Shown piece after piece: positions 41,357-49,181 of a stretch of 64,000 bases of DNA. Position numbers and translations under genes: made by a program. The DNA lies in NCBI GenBank assembly GCA_017307275.1, contig JAFKFK010000031.1, positions 44,319 through 108,318 on the forward strand, written 5' to 3'. The notes under the pieces are model-generated. The model was not told where the DNA came from and did no database searches. It saw nothing but the letters and a program-made list of their open reading frames with translations. Each line of letters begins with the position of its first letter. The first letter of the stretch is position 1. The DNA comes from Alphaproteobacteria bacterium (GTDB lineage Bacteria; Pseudomonadota; Alphaproteobacteria; Reyranellales; Reyranellaceae).

Positions 41357-41754
41357 TGGCAGCACCAGCCCCCCTCGATCTTGCCTTCCAGGCCCTGGCC
41401 GACCCGACCCGGCGGGTGATGGTCGAGCGATTGAGCCAGGGGCCAGCCTCGGTCAGCGAACTGGCCCGGCCGCTCGACATGACCTTGTCGGCGGTCGTGC
41501 AGCATCTCGCGGTTCTGGAGGCGAGCGGGCTGGTGCGCTCGCAGAAGATCGGCCGCGTCCGGACCTGCCGGATCGAACCGCAGACATTCACTGCGGCCGA
41601 GCGCTGGTTGAGCGAGCGGCGCGCAAGCTGGGAACGCCGGTTCGATCGCCTGGGCGCGTTTCTCGCCGAGACAGAGGCCGAGACCGGGGCCGACGACGAC
41701 CCTGCAACGCCATCGGCCGCCCCGGGCGTCCGTCGCCGGAGGAAGAAGACATGA
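41341..41754 (+). CDS. ArsR family transcriptional regulator
   Basis: A 137-residue winged-helix repressor of the ArsR/SmtB fold. The HTH region is FQALADPTRRVMVERLSQGPASVSELARPLDMTLSAVVQHLAVLEASGLVRSQKIGRVRTCRI. No CxC-type metal-binding Cys are visible, so the signal is probably an organic ligand or protein partner rather than a metal. ArsR regulators paired with SRPBCC (AHSA1) proteins are a common arrangement; here three such genes follow. The operator palindrome overlaps its start, and the stop overlaps the next gene by 4 bases. Confidence 0.93.
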   Translation: MLNYQVAAPAPLDLAFQALADPTRRVMVERLSQGPASVSELARPLDMTLSAVVQHLAVLEASGLVRSQKIGRVRTCRIEPQTFTAAERWLSERRASWERRFDRLGAFLAETEAETGADDDPATPSAAPGVRRRRKKT

Positions 41755-42221
41755 TCGACCGATCCGCCATTCCCGCCACTTTCACCATCGAGCGGCACTA
41801 CCCGGCCAGGCCGGCCCGCGTCTTCGCCGCCTGGGCGAGCATCGAGGCCAAGGCGCGATGGGCCTATTGCGACGAGGCCTGGAAGCCCCAGCTGCACGAA
41901 CTCGATTTCAGGGTCGGCGGACGGGAACGCGCCATCACTGGCCCGGCCGGTGGCACGCGCCACATCTTCGAGGCGGTCTATTGGGACATCGTGCCGGATG
42001 AGCGGATCATCTTCGCTTACGACATGCACCTCGACGCGCGACGCATCTCCGTCTCGCTGTCGACCATCGAGTTCCTTGCTGAAGCCGGCGGCACGCATAT
42101 GCGCTTCACCGAACAGGGCGTGTTTCTCGACGGCTACGACGACATCGACGGCCGCGAGGAAGGAACGCGAATCGGCCTCGACAATCTCGAACGTATGCTC
42201 CGGCACGCCGACGCTGCCTGA
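41751..42221 (+). CDS. SRPBCC (AHSA1-like) protein 1
   Basis: A 156-residue START/SRPBCC-fold protein with a deep hydrophobic cavity. The diagnostic pattern is FTIERHYPARPARVFAAWASIEAKARW at the start, LDFRVGGRE, DIVPDERIIFAYDM and a C-terminal helix REEGTRIGLDNLERML. The first of three tandem paralogues in the arsR operon. Such proteins bind lipids, polyketides or unknown small ligands; none is known here. Confidence 0.9.
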   Translation: MIDRSAIPATFTIERHYPARPARVFAAWASIEAKARWAYCDEAWKPQLHELDFRVGGRERAITGPAGGTRHIFEAVYWDIVPDERIIFAYDMHLDARRISVSLSTIEFLAEAGGTHMRFTEQGVFLDGYDDIDGREEGTRIGLDNLERMLRHADAA

Positions 42222-42232
42222 AGGGGACCATC

Positions 42233-42706
42233 ATGACCAAGCGATCGACCGTCCATGCGACCTTCACCATCGAACGGCACTTTCCTTCGTCGCGGGAAAA
42301 GGTGTTCCGGGCTTACTCCGATCCTAAATCCAAGGCGAAGTGGTTCGTCGGACCGGAGGATTGGGAGCGCTCGGACCACAAGCTCGACTTCCGTGAAGGC
42401 GGCCGCGAGAGCGTAAGCGGCGGCCCACCGGGCCAGCCGGTGCACTACTTCAACGGCCTCTATCAGGACATCGTGCCGAACGAGCGCATCGTGATGAGCT
42501 ACGAGATGCACGTGGACCAGGCACGCATCTCGGTGTCGCTGGGCACGACCGAATTCAAGGTCGACGGCAAGGGCACCAAACTCGTCTATACAGAGCAGAT
42601 CGTCTTTCTCGACGGCCATGACCATCTCGCCGCCCGTGAAGAGGGGACGCGCGCCCTGTTCGACAATCTCGCGACGGCGCTCGAGCGTGAGGTGCAGGCG
42701 GCGTGA
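42233..42706 (+). CDS. SRPBCC (AHSA1-like) protein 2
   Basis: A 157-residue paralogue of the upstream protein: FTIERHFPSSREKVFRAYSDPKSKAKWFVGPEDW, LDFREGGRESVSGGPPG, DIVPNERIVMSYEM and REEGTRALFDNLATAL. GPEDW is the more typical AHSA1 motif than in protein 1. It has its own ribosome site (AGGGGA) and overlaps the third copy by 4 bases. Confidence 0.9.
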   Translation: MTKRSTVHATFTIERHFPSSREKVFRAYSDPKSKAKWFVGPEDWERSDHKLDFREGGRESVSGGPPGQPVHYFNGLYQDIVPNERIVMSYEMHVDQARISVSLGTTEFKVDGKGTKLVYTEQIVFLDGHDHLAAREEGTRALFDNLATALEREVQAA

Positions 42707-43167
42707 CGGTCGCGGCTTCTCTGGTTCGCTCTGCCGAACACGGCACGATCCGTCTGGAGCGCATGTACAAAGCTACTCCCGCGCGGGTCTTTGCCGCCTG
42801 GGCCGAGCCTGCCGCGCGCGCCAAATGGGATGTGCCCGGGCGCTGGATCATCGCCGAGCAGACGTTCGATTTTCGAGAAGGCGGATGCGAGGTGAAGCGG
42901 TTTGGACCTGTCGATGATCCGCGCTTCGTGGCCGAGACGCGCTATGTCGACGTCGTTCCCGAAAGGCGCATCGTCTATGCCTATGGCATGACGAGTCGGG
43001 GCGAGAGGATCTCGATATCTCTGACGACGGTAGAGTTGTCGCCGGTCGTTGCCGGCACGCACTTGATACTTACTGAGCAAGTCACCTTCCTCGACGGCCG
43101 CGACAACGCGATCAACCGCGAGGAAGGTCTTTCTTCGATGCTGGACAAGATCGGGCTCGGTCTCTGA
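42703..43167 (+). CDS. SRPBCC (AHSA1-like) protein 3
   Basis: A 154-residue third paralogue: IRLERMYKATPARVFAAWAEPAARAKWDVPGRW, FDFREGGCEVKRFGP, DVVPERRIVYAYGM and a C-terminal helix. It diverges most in the first half and carries a Cys where the others have Arg/Glu. It ends the arsR operon; a convergent Usp gene follows after 19 bases. Confidence 0.9.
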   Translation: MTVAASLVRSAEHGTIRLERMYKATPARVFAAWAEPAARAKWDVPGRWIIAEQTFDFREGGCEVKRFGPVDDPRFVAETRYVDVVPERRIVYAYGMTSRGERISISLTTVELSPVVAGTHLILTEQVTFLDGRDNAINREEGLSSMLDKIGLGL

Positions 43168-43186
43168 GCCCGTCGGTCCGACAGAC

Positions 43187-44017
43187 TTAGTGTGCCATCA
43201 GGAGGGGCACGCGGCAGGACGAGATCACCTTGCCGGTGGCGCCGCCCATGCCGAGGAAGCTCATGACCTGGCCACGGCCATAGGCGCCCATCACGAGGAG
43301 ATCGGCGCCCTTGCCGTGCGTGTAGTCGAGCAGGGCGCGTCCGCGGGCGCGGCCGGAAACCGCACCGGGGTCGATCGCGTCGATCGTCGTGGTGATGCCA
43401 TGACGGCCGAGATTGCGGGCGAGATAGGAGGCGCCGACATCGTCCGCCTTGGAGCCGACCACCAGAATCGTGATGCTCGACGCCTTTTGCAGGAACGGCA
43501 GGGAGTATTCGACGGCGCGTGCTGCCTGGAAGCTGCCGTTCCACGCCACGATGATCGAGCCGAAGCCGTCGGTGCCGGCGTTCGGGGGGGCGATCATGAC
43601 GGCGCGGGCGCACTCGTGGATTGCCGCTTCGACCGTTGCCGGCGCCACGTTCTCCGGGTCGGAGCCCGGACGGCCGAGCACCACCAGGTCCGAGCAGCGT
43701 CCCATGGCGACCAGTGTGTCGAGCGTTGCTGTCTGCGCGGCGGTGTAGGTGGAGCCTTTGTTGGCGCCGAGCACTTCCTTGTAGGCGCGCTCCGATTCCT
43801 GGCCGCGGGCCTCGAGACGCTCGTCGTCGAGATTCATGATCAGGGGCATCGCCTCGCCGCTCATCGCCAGGCCGCCGACGGCGCCGCCGGCCGGGCCTAC
43901 GGGCAAGTGCAACGCATCGACTGTGCCGTCGAAGACGCCGGCGACCCGGCTGGCCAGCCGAAACGACATTGCAGCATCAGGACCGCCTTCGGACACGGCC
44001 AGAATCGACTTGAACAT
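43187..44017 (-). CDS. Tandem universal stress protein (UspA family)
   Basis: A 276-residue protein with two Usp-like alpha/beta domains. The C-terminal one keeps the ATP-binding pattern GxxGxG...: MGAYGRGQVMSFLGMGGATGKVISSCRVPLLMAH. The N-terminal one starts KSILAVSEGG and has LVVLGRPG but lacks the full nucleotide motif, as is common for degenerate first domains. ATG 44017 is supported by GGGGGAA 6 bases upstream; a longer open frame is rejected. Likely induced by stress or growth arrest, by family analogy only. Confidence 0.9.
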   Translation of the reverse strand: MFKSILAVSEGGPDAAMSFRLASRVAGVFDGTVDALHLPVGPAGGAVGGLAMSGEAMPLIMNLDDERLEARGQESERAYKEVLGANKGSTYTAAQTATLDTLVAMGRCSDLVVLGRPGSDPENVAPATVEAAIHECARAVMIAPPNAGTDGFGSIIVAWNGSFQAARAVEYSLPFLQKASSITILVVGSKADDVGASYLARNLGRHGITTTIDAIDPGAVSGRARGRALLDYTHGKGADLLVMGAYGRGQVMSFLGMGGATGKVISSCRVPLLMAH

Positions 44018-44121
44018 GAAATTCCCCCAGACCACCACTTTAAGGACGCGCGATTAAGAAGCGATGCCGTGCGCGGTGCAAGCCGAACCTTTCGACCGGC
44101 GGCTCGCCGATGCGTGGTGGT

Positions 44122-44568
44122 TCAGCCGCGCGCTGCCCGGGCGAGGGCAGTCATGATCTCGGCCGCCCCGCTCAGCTCCTGGCCGGCCCTGCGCGCGCCG
44201 GCGAGCACCTCATCGAGGGAACGTCCATTGGCCAGCGATGCTGCGCCCCACAGCAGGGCCGAGCGCATGCCGCTCTTGCAGAAGGCGACGATCTTGCCGT
44301 CGCCTTCCGCCAACAGATCGGCGAAGGCGAGAACCTGATCGGGCGTGGCACGGGGGCCGGAGAAGGGCAGGTCGAGGAATTTCAGTCCGGCCGCGGTGGC
44401 GGCCGCGTCGAGGTCGGCGGTGCGCGGCTGGCCGAACATCGCTTCGCGATCTGGCCGGTTGTTGATCACCACAACGAAGCCCGCAGCGGCAAGCTCCTGC
44501 ATGTCGGCCGGCTTGAGCTGGCCTGTGAGAGCGACGCGATCGTCGGCCATGGGCAGGGAGAGGCTCAT
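44122..44568 (-). CDS. Beta-lactamase-hydrolase-like phosphatase domain protein (TIGR01244)
   Basis: A 148-residue protein of the BLH/TIGR01244 family, with a dual-specificity-phosphatase-like fold. The signature loop CKSGMRSALLW (residues about 103-113) fits the CxxGxRS(A/T) pattern around a nucleophilic Cys. The N-terminus ALTGQLKPADMQELAAAGFVVVINNRPDRE is typical. Members are annotated as sulfur transferases or phosphatases. ATG 44568 overlaps the VUT transporter stop by 4 bases, coupling it to queuosine precursor uptake or merely to membrane transport. Confidence 0.88.
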   Translation of the reverse strand: MSLSLPMADDRVALTGQLKPADMQELAAAGFVVVINNRPDREAMFGQPRTADLDAAATAAGLKFLDLPFSGPRATPDQVLAFADLLAEGDGKIVAFCKSGMRSALLWGAASLANGRSLDEVLAGARRAGQELSGAAEIMTALARAARG

Positions 44569-45131
44569 GCGGCGAGCTCGCGCTTGCGGATCCAGTGGAT
44601 GAACGGCAGTGCCAACAGCACCATCCAGAGCTTGCCGACGATCTGGCCCGCGAGATAGTCGAGACTGCCGAAGGCCAACCACAGGAAGAGAACGCTGTCG
44701 GCCACCAGGCCGACGATGCTGCTGGCCAATACGGCCAGCACGAGGCCGCGCGACTGCAGGGGCGTGTAGACAGCGAAGTCGGCAAGCTCCGACAGCAGGA
44801 ACGCGGTCGCCGACGCCACCAGGAGCTGCGGCGGCGCGATTGCGCCCGAGAGCGCGGCACCGGCCACGATGGCGACCAGCGCCACGCCACGGCCAAGGCG
44901 GCGCTGCACCATGTCGCGCAGGACGAGCGCCAGGCCGATCATCAGCACACCCGAAGGTGCCATCAGCGCGTGACCATCGGGACCCCAGGGCGCCACCGGC
45001 ACCAGGCACGGGCCTTGAGGTACGCAGACCGTACCGACATGGCCGATCATCCAGTTGGCGAGCGGAATACAGGCGATGAAGCCCAGGAAATAGGCCAAGG
45101 CTTCGATCTTGCGCCGGGCGACGGGACTCAT
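44565..45131 (-). CDS. VUT family queuosine precursor transporter
   Basis: A 188-residue membrane protein with about six helices, of the VUT/YhhQ family that imports preQ0/preQ1. Matching features are IEALAYFLGFIACIPLANWMI at the start, the VASATAFLLSELADFAVYTPLQ segment and SSIVGLVADSVLFLWLAFGSLDYLAGQIVGKLW. The polar Ser-Glu-Asp residues in SELADF probably line the substrate site. queC lies 0.6 kb away, supporting a queuosine role. Start ATG 45131. Confidence 0.88.
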   Translation of the reverse strand: MSPVARRKIEALAYFLGFIACIPLANWMIGHVGTVCVPQGPCLVPVAPWGPDGHALMAPSGVLMIGLALVLRDMVQRRLGRGVALVAIVAGAALSGAIAPPQLLVASATAFLLSELADFAVYTPLQSRGLVLAVLASSIVGLVADSVLFLWLAFGSLDYLAGQIVGKLWMVLLALPFIHWIRKRELAA

Positions 45132-45205
45132 GCGGGCGCTCCTAGCAGGTCTGGCGCAGGGAGGGAACTCGACCGTTTGGCCAGCGTTTTCTGCATGCGC
45201 ACATC

Positions 45206-45733
45206 ATGGAGGTCGAAATGCTCGCTCGCCGTTCCGTCCTATTCGCTCTGGCTGCCGTGCCAGTCGCGGCCCGTGCGACGGCGGTCCTCGCGGTCGACGC
45301 CCTTCCGGACGCCCGGTTCGTCGGCTTCTGCCAGACCGTCAACGATTTCGAGATCGCCTCGGGCCGCCTGGCGCTTGCCAAGTCGACCAACGAGCTTATC
45401 CGCGGCTATGCCTCGCGCATGGTGGCTGAACATACGGAGGCTGCACAGTTCCTGGTGAAGGCCCGTGCCGAAGCCGGCGTTTCCTACGCGCCGGATCCCT
45501 CCAGTCCGCCGAATACGGTGGCCGTCATCCAGCGGCTGAACTCGCTGACGGGCCCCGAGTTCGACACGGCCTATGCCAATGCCCAGCTTGCCATCCAGAC
45601 GCAGGCCCACGACCAGTACGGCGCCTATTCCCAGAATGGCGACAACGGCGCGTTGCGCCGTTACGCCCAGCGAATGGTGCCGAAGTCGGTCGAGTATCTG
45701 GAGTATGCCCGCCGCATCGCCGCCGGCCGTTAG
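45206..45733 (+). CDS. DUF4142 family secreted protein
   Basis: A 175-residue protein with a signal peptide (MEVEMLARRSVLFALAAVPVAARATA; ATG 45218 would give a cleaner MLARRS start with twin Arg). The mature part is a DUF4142 ferritin-like helical bundle: FVGFCQTVNDFEIASGRLALAKSTNELIRGYASRMVAEHTEAAQFL and later HDQYGAYSQNG. The His/Glu placement recalls di-iron helical bundles, but metal binding is unproven. Function unknown. Confidence 0.85.
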   Translation: MEVEMLARRSVLFALAAVPVAARATAVLAVDALPDARFVGFCQTVNDFEIASGRLALAKSTNELIRGYASRMVAEHTEAAQFLVKARAEAGVSYAPDPSSPPNTVAVIQRLNSLTGPEFDTAYANAQLAIQTQAHDQYGAYSQNGDNGALRRYAQRMVPKSVEYLEYARRIAAGR

Positions 45734-45734
45734 G

Positions 45735-46448
45735 CTAGAGCGAAGACCTGCCCTCTCTGTAGGCCTCGAAGCCCCGCTTGCGCAGCGCGCAGGCGGGGCA
45801 TTTGCCGCAGCCATAGCCCCAATCGTTCTTCGGGCCACGCACGCTGTCGTAGCAGGTGTGCGTGTGCTCCAGGATCAGGTCGACCAGCGTGGTGCCGCCG
45901 AGCTCCTTGGCCAGGCTCCAGGTTTCGGCCTTGTCCAACCACATCAGGGGCGTGTGCAGCACGAAGCTGCGGTCCATGCCGAGATTGAGCGCGACCTGCA
46001 GCGCCTTCACGGTGTTGTCGCGGCAGTCGGGATAGCCCGAGAAATCGGTCTCGCACATGCCGCCCACGAGATTGCGGATCTCGCGCCGCCACGCCACGGC
46101 GGCGGCGAAGGTGAAGAACAGCAGGTTGCGGCCCGGCACGAAGCTGTTGGGCAGGCCATCCTTCTCCATGGCGAAGGCGACGTCGCGAGTGAGCGAGGTT
46201 TCGCTGATCTGGCCGAGCACCGCCATATCGATGAAATGGTCCTGGCCAAGCTTGCCTGCCCATTGCGGAAAGCTGCGACGGACTTCCTCGAGCACTACAA
46301 GTCGTTGATCCAGCTCGATTCTGTGCCGCTGGCGATAGTCGAAAGCCACTGTCTCGACATGCGCAAATCGCTCTAGCGCCCAGGCCAGACACGTGGTGGA
46401 ATCCTGGCCACCGGAGAATAGGACGAGGGCCGATCGAGCGTCGTTCAT
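45735..46448 (-). CDS. queC: 7-cyano-7-deazaguanine synthase
   Basis: QueC converts 7-carboxy-7-deazaguanine to preQ0 with ATP and ammonia, a step of queuosine tRNA modification. The 237-residue product has the PP-loop SGGQDSTTC (residues 12-20), the FVPGRNLLFFTFAAAVAW motif and the C-terminal zinc site C..CGKCPAC. ATG 46448 is chosen where homology starts; the open frame upstream is much longer. Its stop is two bases from the convergent DUF4142 stop. With the VUT transporter it forms a small queuosine neighbourhood; queD, queE and queF are not in the window. Confidence 0.95.
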   Translation of the reverse strand: MNDARSALVLFSGGQDSTTCLAWALERFAHVETVAFDYRQRHRIELDQRLVVLEEVRRSFPQWAGKLGQDHFIDMAVLGQISETSLTRDVAFAMEKDGLPNSFVPGRNLLFFTFAAAVAWRREIRNLVGGMCETDFSGYPDCRDNTVKALQVALNLGMDRSFVLHTPLMWLDKAETWSLAKELGGTTLVDLILEHTHTCYDSVRGPKNDWGYGCGKCPACALRKRGFEAYREGRSSL

Positions 46449-46529
46449 GTGAGGCTTTATGGCCTGCAACCTCTCTCCGCGCCACGTGTTGCTTTGCTTA
46501 GAAGACCCATCGGTCAGAGAGGGGGAACG

Positions 46530-46958
46530 ATGTTCGTCTCCGATATCCTGTCCCAAAAGGGTGGCCTCGTGCACACGGTCACGCCAGGAACTTCTGTCGG
46601 TCAAGTGGCTCAGCAGCTCAGCCTTCGGCGTATCGGCTCGGTCTTGGTGCTCGACGACGAAGCGGTCGCCGGCATTGTCTCCGAGCGCGATCTGGTGCGG
46701 GCTTTCGCCAGTCACGGCGCGGCGGCCATGGAACTCGAAGCGCGGCATGTCATGACGCGCGATGTGGTGAGCTGCGATCCCGACGATTCGATCGACCGCG
46801 TCATGGAACTGATGACACGCGGCCGCTTCCGCCACCTGCCCGTAGTGCGGCATGGCGAACTGCTCGGCCTGGTCTCGATCGGCGACGTGGTGAAAGCGCG
46901 TCTGGAAGAGACGCAGCACGAGACCGAGGCGCTCAAGGCCTACATCGTCGCCGGCTAG
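46530..46958 (+). CDS. CBS-domain protein
   Basis: A 142-residue protein made of a pair of CBS domains (residues about 5-62 and 72-130), which bind adenosyl ligands as sensors. The pattern VGQVAQQLSLRRIGSVLVLDDEAVAGIVSERDLVRAF followed by VMTRDVVSCDPDDSIDRVMELMTRGRFRHLPVV is classic for stand-alone bacterial CBS proteins. No effector domain is attached. ATG 46530 has GAGGGGG just upstream; it is divergent from queC. Confidence 0.92.
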   Translation: MFVSDILSQKGGLVHTVTPGTSVGQVAQQLSLRRIGSVLVLDDEAVAGIVSERDLVRAFASHGAAAMELEARHVMTRDVVSCDPDDSIDRVMELMTRGRFRHLPVVRHGELLGLVSIGDVVKARLEETQHETEALKAYIVAG

Positions 46959-47022
46959 AAGGCGTCGCTTAAATTCCTGGTCTTTCTCCGCTAGGGTCCG
47001 CCGGGATCCGGGCGGAGAACGC

Positions 47023-47775
47023 ATGACATTACCCCTTCACGACAAGGTCGCGCTGGTTACGGGCGCAGGCAAAAACATTGGGCGCACGATCGCGCTCACG
47101 CTGGCGCGCGATGGTGCGGCGATCGTGGTCAACGGCCGCTCGGACAAGGGCGCGGTCGATGCCGTGGTGGCCGAGATCGAAGCCGCCGGCGGGCGGGCAA
47201 TGGCCGCCATGGGTGACGTTTCCGACCCTGCCGTGCCTCCGCGTCTGGCGGCCGAAGCGGCCGCCAAGTTCGGCGGCGTCGATATCCTGGTCAGCAATGC
47301 CGGCCTGCGCCGACAGACATCGTTTCTCGACATGTCGTTCGACGAGTGGCGCGAGATCATGGCGGTCGCGCTCGATGGCGCCTTCCTGCTGGGCAAAGCG
47401 ATCGTGCCGCAGATGGTGGCGCGCGGCGGCGGTGCTTTCGTGGCGCTCTCGGGTATCTCCACGCACGTCGGCACACCCAATCGCTGTCACGTCTCGGCGT
47501 CGAAGTCCGGCCTCGAAGGCCTGATGCGTGCGCTTGCGGTCGAACTCGCGCCGCACAAGATCACCTGCAACGCACTGGCACCTGGCGCCATCGACACGGC
47601 ACGCGGCGCATCGGCCGGCCCTGCGCCGGCCAACCGGGTGAACCGTCCCATTCCGCTGAAGCGCTTCGGCACGGTCGAGGAGATCGCTGCCATGGTGCGC
47701 CTGCTGGTCGGACCGGAGGGCACCTTCATTACCGGCCAAACCATCCACGTGAACGGCGGCGAGTTCCTGACATGA
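47023..47775 (+). CDS. Short-chain dehydrogenase/reductase-fold protein lacking catalytic residues
   Basis: A 250-residue SDR with an intact cofactor motif VTGAGKNIG (residues 12-20) and NAG (92-94). Aligned to FabG-type enzymes, the Asn-Ser-Tyr-Lys tetrad reads Ala116, Gly144, Val157, Lys161: three of four catalytic positions are replaced. Ser143 and Ser146 flank the lost Ser. The residues were checked on the DNA. It may bind NAD(P) without ordinary dehydrogenase activity, or use other residues. It overlaps the P1 peptidase gene by 4 bases. Confidence 0.9.
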   Translation: MTLPLHDKVALVTGAGKNIGRTIALTLARDGAAIVVNGRSDKGAVDAVVAEIEAAGGRAMAAMGDVSDPAVPPRLAAEAAAKFGGVDILVSNAGLRRQTSFLDMSFDEWREIMAVALDGAFLLGKAIVPQMVARGGGAFVALSGISTHVGTPNRCHVSASKSGLEGLMRALAVELAPHKITCNALAPGAIDTARGASAGPAPANRVNRPIPLKRFGTVEEIAAMVRLLVGPEGTFITGQTIHVNGGEFLT

Positions 47776-48794
47776 AGAACCTGATCACTGACGTTGCCGG
47801 CGTATTGGTCGGCAATGCCGAGGACATGCGCGCGGCGACCGGCGCCACCGTGGCGATCTTCGACGGCGGCGCCGTGGCGAGTGTCGTGACGCTCGGCGGC
47901 GCGCCAGGCTCGCGCATGGTGACGTCGCTCGAGCCCGAGATGGTGCGCGGTAATGTCGATGCCGTCGTGCTGTCGGGCGGCTCCGTCTATGGCCTCGATG
48001 CAGCGGGCGGTGCCTCGGCGGTGCTGTGCGCGCAGGGTCGTGGCGCGACTTTCGGGGGCATCACTGTTCCCGTGGCGGTGCAGGCAATCCTCTTTGACCT
48101 GGTCAACGGCGGCGACAAGGCCTGGCTGCGCGAGCCGGTGAAGCAACGGCCGCCCTATTGGGATCTCGGCCGCGATGCCGCTCTCGCAGCAGGCGATACC
48201 TTCGCGCTGGGAACGGCGGGAGCGGGTGTGGGGGCCACGACTGCGGGCTTGAAAGGCGGATTGGGCTCGACCAGCGCGAAGACCAGCCAGGGCTTCACCG
48301 TCGGCGCACTGGTGGCGGTCAACGCCGTCGGCGCCGCGACGATCGGCGCCGGCCCGCACTTCTGGGCAGGCGCCTATGAGCGCGACGGCGAGTTCGGGGG
48401 CAAGGGCTGGCCGGCGCGCTTGCCAGACGATGCGATGTCGATCCGCTTCAAAGGCCAGCCGGTACAGGCGACGGCGACCACAATCGCGTTGGTCGCGACC
48501 GATGCGCGGCTCAGCAAAGCCGAGTGCAAGCGACTGGCCATCATGGCCAACGACGGGCTCGGCAAGTCGCTGCGGCCGGTCCATGCGCCGAACGACGGCG
48601 ACACGGTGTTCGCCGCCGCGACTGGCCGTGCCGCGGCCTTGGGCGATGCAGGGGATCCGAAGGTGATGACGGAGCTCGGCACGGTGGCGGCAGACTGCCT
48701 CGCCCGCGCCGTGGCGCGTGGCGTCTACGAGGCGACGGCGTTGCCTTTCCCGAACGCGCTGCCCGACTGGAAGACGCGCTTCGGAGGCCGCTGA
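47772..48794 (+). CDS. P1 family (S58) peptidase
   Basis: A 340-residue DmpA/BapA/NylC-type Ntn-like hydrolase, which usually self-cleaves and acts on beta-amino acids, N-terminal amides or small oligoamides. Recognisable features are NLITDVAGVLVGNAED, VVLSGGSVYGLDAAGGASAVL, GLKGGLGSTSAKTSQGFTVGALVAVNAVGA and the C-terminal GTVAADCLARAVARGVYEA. The self-cleavage point cannot be fixed by eye. ATG 47772 overlaps the SDR stop; the stop overlaps crcB by one base. Confidence 0.92.
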   Translation: MKNLITDVAGVLVGNAEDMRAATGATVAIFDGGAVASVVTLGGAPGSRMVTSLEPEMVRGNVDAVVLSGGSVYGLDAAGGASAVLCAQGRGATFGGITVPVAVQAILFDLVNGGDKAWLREPVKQRPPYWDLGRDAALAAGDTFALGTAGAGVGATTAGLKGGLGSTSAKTSQGFTVGALVAVNAVGAATIGAGPHFWAGAYERDGEFGGKGWPARLPDDAMSIRFKGQPVQATATTIALVATDARLSKAECKRLAIMANDGLGKSLRPVHAPNDGDTVFAAATGRAAALGDAGDPKVMTELGTVAADCLARAVARGVYEATALPFPNALPDWKTRFGGR

Positions 48795-49174
48795 TGATGG
48801 GATACCTCGTCGTGTTCGTGGGCGCAGGCATCGGCGGTGCGGCGCGTCACGGCATGAACATCTGGGTGGCGCGGCTGATGGGCACGCACTTTCCCTGGCA
48901 CACCCTGGTCATCAACATCCTGGGGTCGCTCGCCATGGGCCTGGTCGCCGGCTTCTTTATGGAGCGAACCGACGCGACGGGGCATCTCCGGCTCTTCCTG
49001 GCCACCGGCGTGCTGGGCGGTTTCACGACGTTCTCGGCTTTCTCGCTCGACGCCATCCTGCTGTGGGAGCGCCACGAATATCTCATGGCCTCGCTCTATG
49101 TTGGCGGCTCGGCGGCAGGTGCGCTGATCGGCCTGGTCCTCGGCCTTTGGTCGATGCGGGTGGCGCTCGGGTGA
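48794..49174 (+). CDS. crcB: Fluoride channel CrcB/FluC
   Basis: A 126-residue protein with four predicted membrane helices that forms a dual-topology dimeric fluoride channel. It has the conserved GIGGAARH start, WHTLVINILGSLAMGL (pore Asn) and the GVLGGFTTFSAFSLDAI box with the stacked Phe residues. It is translated directly from the P1 peptidase stop (TGATG). No fluoride riboswitch is visible upstream, and the gene is embedded in an operon. Confidence 0.95.
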   Translation: MMGYLVVFVGAGIGGAARHGMNIWVARLMGTHFPWHTLVINILGSLAMGLVAGFFMERTDATGHLRLFLATGVLGGFTTFSAFSLDAILLWERHEYLMASLYVGGSAAGALIGLVLGLWSMRVALG

Positions 49175-49181
49175 TTTGAGA

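Noticed and set aside
48600..48794. Possible fluoride riboswitch before crcB
   Set aside because: The stretch is coding for the P1 peptidase and crcB starts at its stop; I see no riboswitch-like pseudoknot.
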